From the NCBI GenBank assembly GCA_044870295.1, contig JBIOYQ010000027.1, positions 1 through 5,029 of the forward strand: a DNA stretch of 5,029 nucleotides, in the 5' to 3' direction. A program made the position numbers and the translations under genes. Below the pieces are notes generated by a model that was not told the origin of the DNA, did no database searches, and saw nothing but the letters and a program-made list of their open reading frames with translations. This DNA is from AC-52 sp044870295 (GTDB taxonomy: Bacteria; Actinomycetota; UBA4738). Position 1 is the stretch's first letter; each line of letters begins with the position of its first letter. Of this stretch, positions 3,816 through 5,029 are shown piece after piece.

Positions 3816-5029
3816 CTACTGGCCGATCAGGGTGGAGATCCGGGGGAAGTGCACGAACAGGTCGGGGAAGATCCCGACGACCAGCACCACCACGGCGGCC
3901 GCGGCCACCACCCCCATGATGAGCGCGGGGGCACGGAAGGGCCGGTACGACTCGAGGGGAGGCTGGAAGAACATGGGCCGCACGATCGATAGGTAATACA
4001 CCAGGGAGATGACGGAGTTCAGCACCATCGCCCCGGCGAGCCATGGCCCCACACCGGCACGGTCGATGGCCGCTTTGAAGATGAAGAACTTGCCCCAGAA
4101 CCCGGCCAGCGGAGGGATCCCGGCCAGGGAGATCAGGAACATCGCCATGCAGATCGCCACGGGCGCGGCCCGCTGGGCCAGCCCCGCGAAGTCCGACACC
4201 AGGATGCTGGGAGCCTCCCGAGCCATCGCCACCACCACCCCGAACGCACCGAGGTTCATGACGGCGTAGATCTGGATGTACAGGACGGCCGCCGAGAACG
4301 CTTCCCGGTTGATGTCGGCGTTCGACGTGGTGGCCAGGGCGAACGGAAGGAGCATGTAGCCGGCTTGCGCGATCGACGAGTACGCCAGCAGCCGAACCAC
4401 CTGCTGCTGCTGCAGGGCCACGAGGTTCCCGATCGTCATGGTGAACAGCGACAGGACGGCGAAGATCGGCGCCCAGAAGTCGGCACGAGGAAGGAAGGCC
4501 ACGAACATCAGTTGGAGCAACCCGGCGAACCCAGCCGCCTTCGAGGCCACGGAGAGGAAGGCCGCCACGGGCACCGGCGACCCCTCATAGGTGTCGGGCG
4601 CCCAGAACTGGAAGGGGAACGCCGATACCTTGAAGGCGAACCCGGCCACGACGAACAGGATGGCCGCCAGGGAGAGGTTGGTCTGGCCGGCCGGGCTGGC
4701 CAGCACAGCGGCGATCCGGTCCAGCCGAAGGGTCCCGGTCACGCCGTAGATCAGGCTCATCCCGTACAACATCACGGCGGTGGCCAGCACGCTGATGAGG
4801 AAGAACTTCAGGGCGGCCTCGTTCGAGCGCGGGTCGCTCTTGCGGAACCCGGCCAATAGGAAGCCGGGGGCCGAGACCAGCTCCAGCGAGATGAACAGCA
4901 TCAGGAGGTCGCGCGAGGACGGCATGGTGAGCATGCCGAGGAAGGACGACAGGATGAGCACGTAGTACTCGCCCTGGTAGAAGCGTCCCTCGCGGAGATA
5001 GCGCCACGACAGGATCAAGATGACGAGGG
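3816..5029 (-). CDS. nuoN: NADH-quinone oxidoreductase subunit N (NuoN), 5' end beyond window
   Basis: NuoN is an antiporter-like proton-pumping subunit in the membrane arm of respiratory complex I. The frame is open through the right edge, so the start is not in the window; about 404 of the usual 480-500 residues are present. Numbering from the TTG codon at 5018 as residue 1, E46 in ISLELVSAPGF matches the conserved membrane Glu of transmembrane helix 5. K71, K130 (FKVSAFPFQFWAPDTYEG), K160 (SVASKAAGF) and K310 (GFWGKFFIFKA) match the lysines of the proton channel. LLAYSSIAQAGY (210-221) is the broken-helix signature shared with NuoL and NuoM. The protein is almost entirely transmembrane helices. 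NuoN is normally the last gene of the nuo operon, so the rest of complex I probably lies to the right. The aminotransferase follows on the same strand with no gap. Confidence 0.96.
   Translation of the reverse strand, partial: LVILILSWRYLREGRFYQGEYYVLILSSFLGMLTMPSSRDLLMLFISLELVSAPGFLLAGFRKSDPRSNEAALKFFLISVLATAVMLYGMSLIYGVTGTLRLDRIAAVLASPAGQTNLSLAAILFVVAGFAFKVSAFPFQFWAPDTYEGSPVPVAAFLSVASKAAGFAGLLQLMFVAFLPRADFWAPIFAVLSLFTMTIGNLVALQQQQVVRLLAYSSIAQAGYMLLPFALATTSNADINREAFSAAVLYIQIYAVMNLGAFGVVVAMAREAPSILVSDFAGLAQRAAPVAICMAMFLISLAGIPPLAGFWGKFFIFKAAIDRAGVGPWLAGAMVLNSVISLVYYLSIVRPMFFQPPLESYRPFRAPALIMGVVAAAAVVVLVVGIFPDLFVHFPRISTLIGQ

Noticed and set aside
2074..4044. A 656-codon minus-strand open frame across the membrane protein, aminotransferase and the end of nuoN
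   Set aside because: Its translation is Arg/Pro/Gly-rich without domain motifs and it runs through strongly conserved aminotransferase and NuoN sequence in another frame. It is a GC-rich shadow.
4396..4413. Run of CTG/CAG triplets inside nuoN
   Set aside because: It encodes only four Gln in the loop before the LLAYSSIAQAGY signature; too short to call a microsatellite of interest.
4365..4859. A 164-codon plus-strand open frame opposite nuoN
   Set aside because: The product is a charged His/Gly/Arg-rich shadow of transmembrane codons, with no independent support.
1..5029. Search for a defence system, mobile element, CRISPR array or biosynthetic cluster
   Set aside because: All genes but one are ordinary housekeeping or metabolic families, no direct-repeat arrays, transposases or integrases are visible, and no attachment-site duplication was seen at the tRNA within the window.

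Overview
The window is a compact, clearly high-GC stretch (about two thirds G+C by eye) of a bacterial chromosome. Protein style, GTG starts, short spacers and the HtpX, YajQ and complex I types suggest a terrestrial, possibly uncultured, member of the Actinomycetota or a neighbouring high-GC phylum. That placement is inference. No mobile elements, CRISPR arrays or phage genes are visible.

Layout, left to right. (1) The first 47 codons of a minus-strand metallo-beta-lactamase-fold hydrolase, probably of the N-acyl homoserine lactonase-like group, run off the left edge. (2) A minus-strand tRNA-Tyr(GTA) follows, without an encoded CCA. (3) A 37-bp divergent spacer separates the tRNA from yajQ (plus strand). 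It holds an inverted repeat over the likely -10 box, and yajQ looks leaderless. (4) htpX (minus strand) converges on yajQ; the 15-bp gap is occupied by a hairpin whose loop is the yajQ stop codon. (5) A divergent intergenic region of about 184 bp contains an inverted repeat around the likely htpX -10, a second hairpin in the htpX leader, and a possible general-stress-type (SigB/SigF-like) promoter for the next gene. (6) A 245-aa four-helix membrane protein has a Gly/Gln-rich external loop with an 18-bp tandem repeat. (7) A minus-strand operon fragment, nuoN (5' end beyond the right edge) followed directly by a PLP-dependent aminotransferase, reads towards the membrane protein and ends 5 bp from it.

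The genes do not form one pathway. NuoN is a proton-pumping subunit of complex I. HtpX is a membrane protease for quality control. YajQ is a small nucleotide-binding protein. The aminotransferase appears translationally linked to nuoN with no obvious metabolic link. I found no convincing new multi-gene system. The points worth a second look are regulatory: palindromes placed on predicted -10 boxes, a stop codon in a terminator-like loop, and a stress-type promoter candidate.
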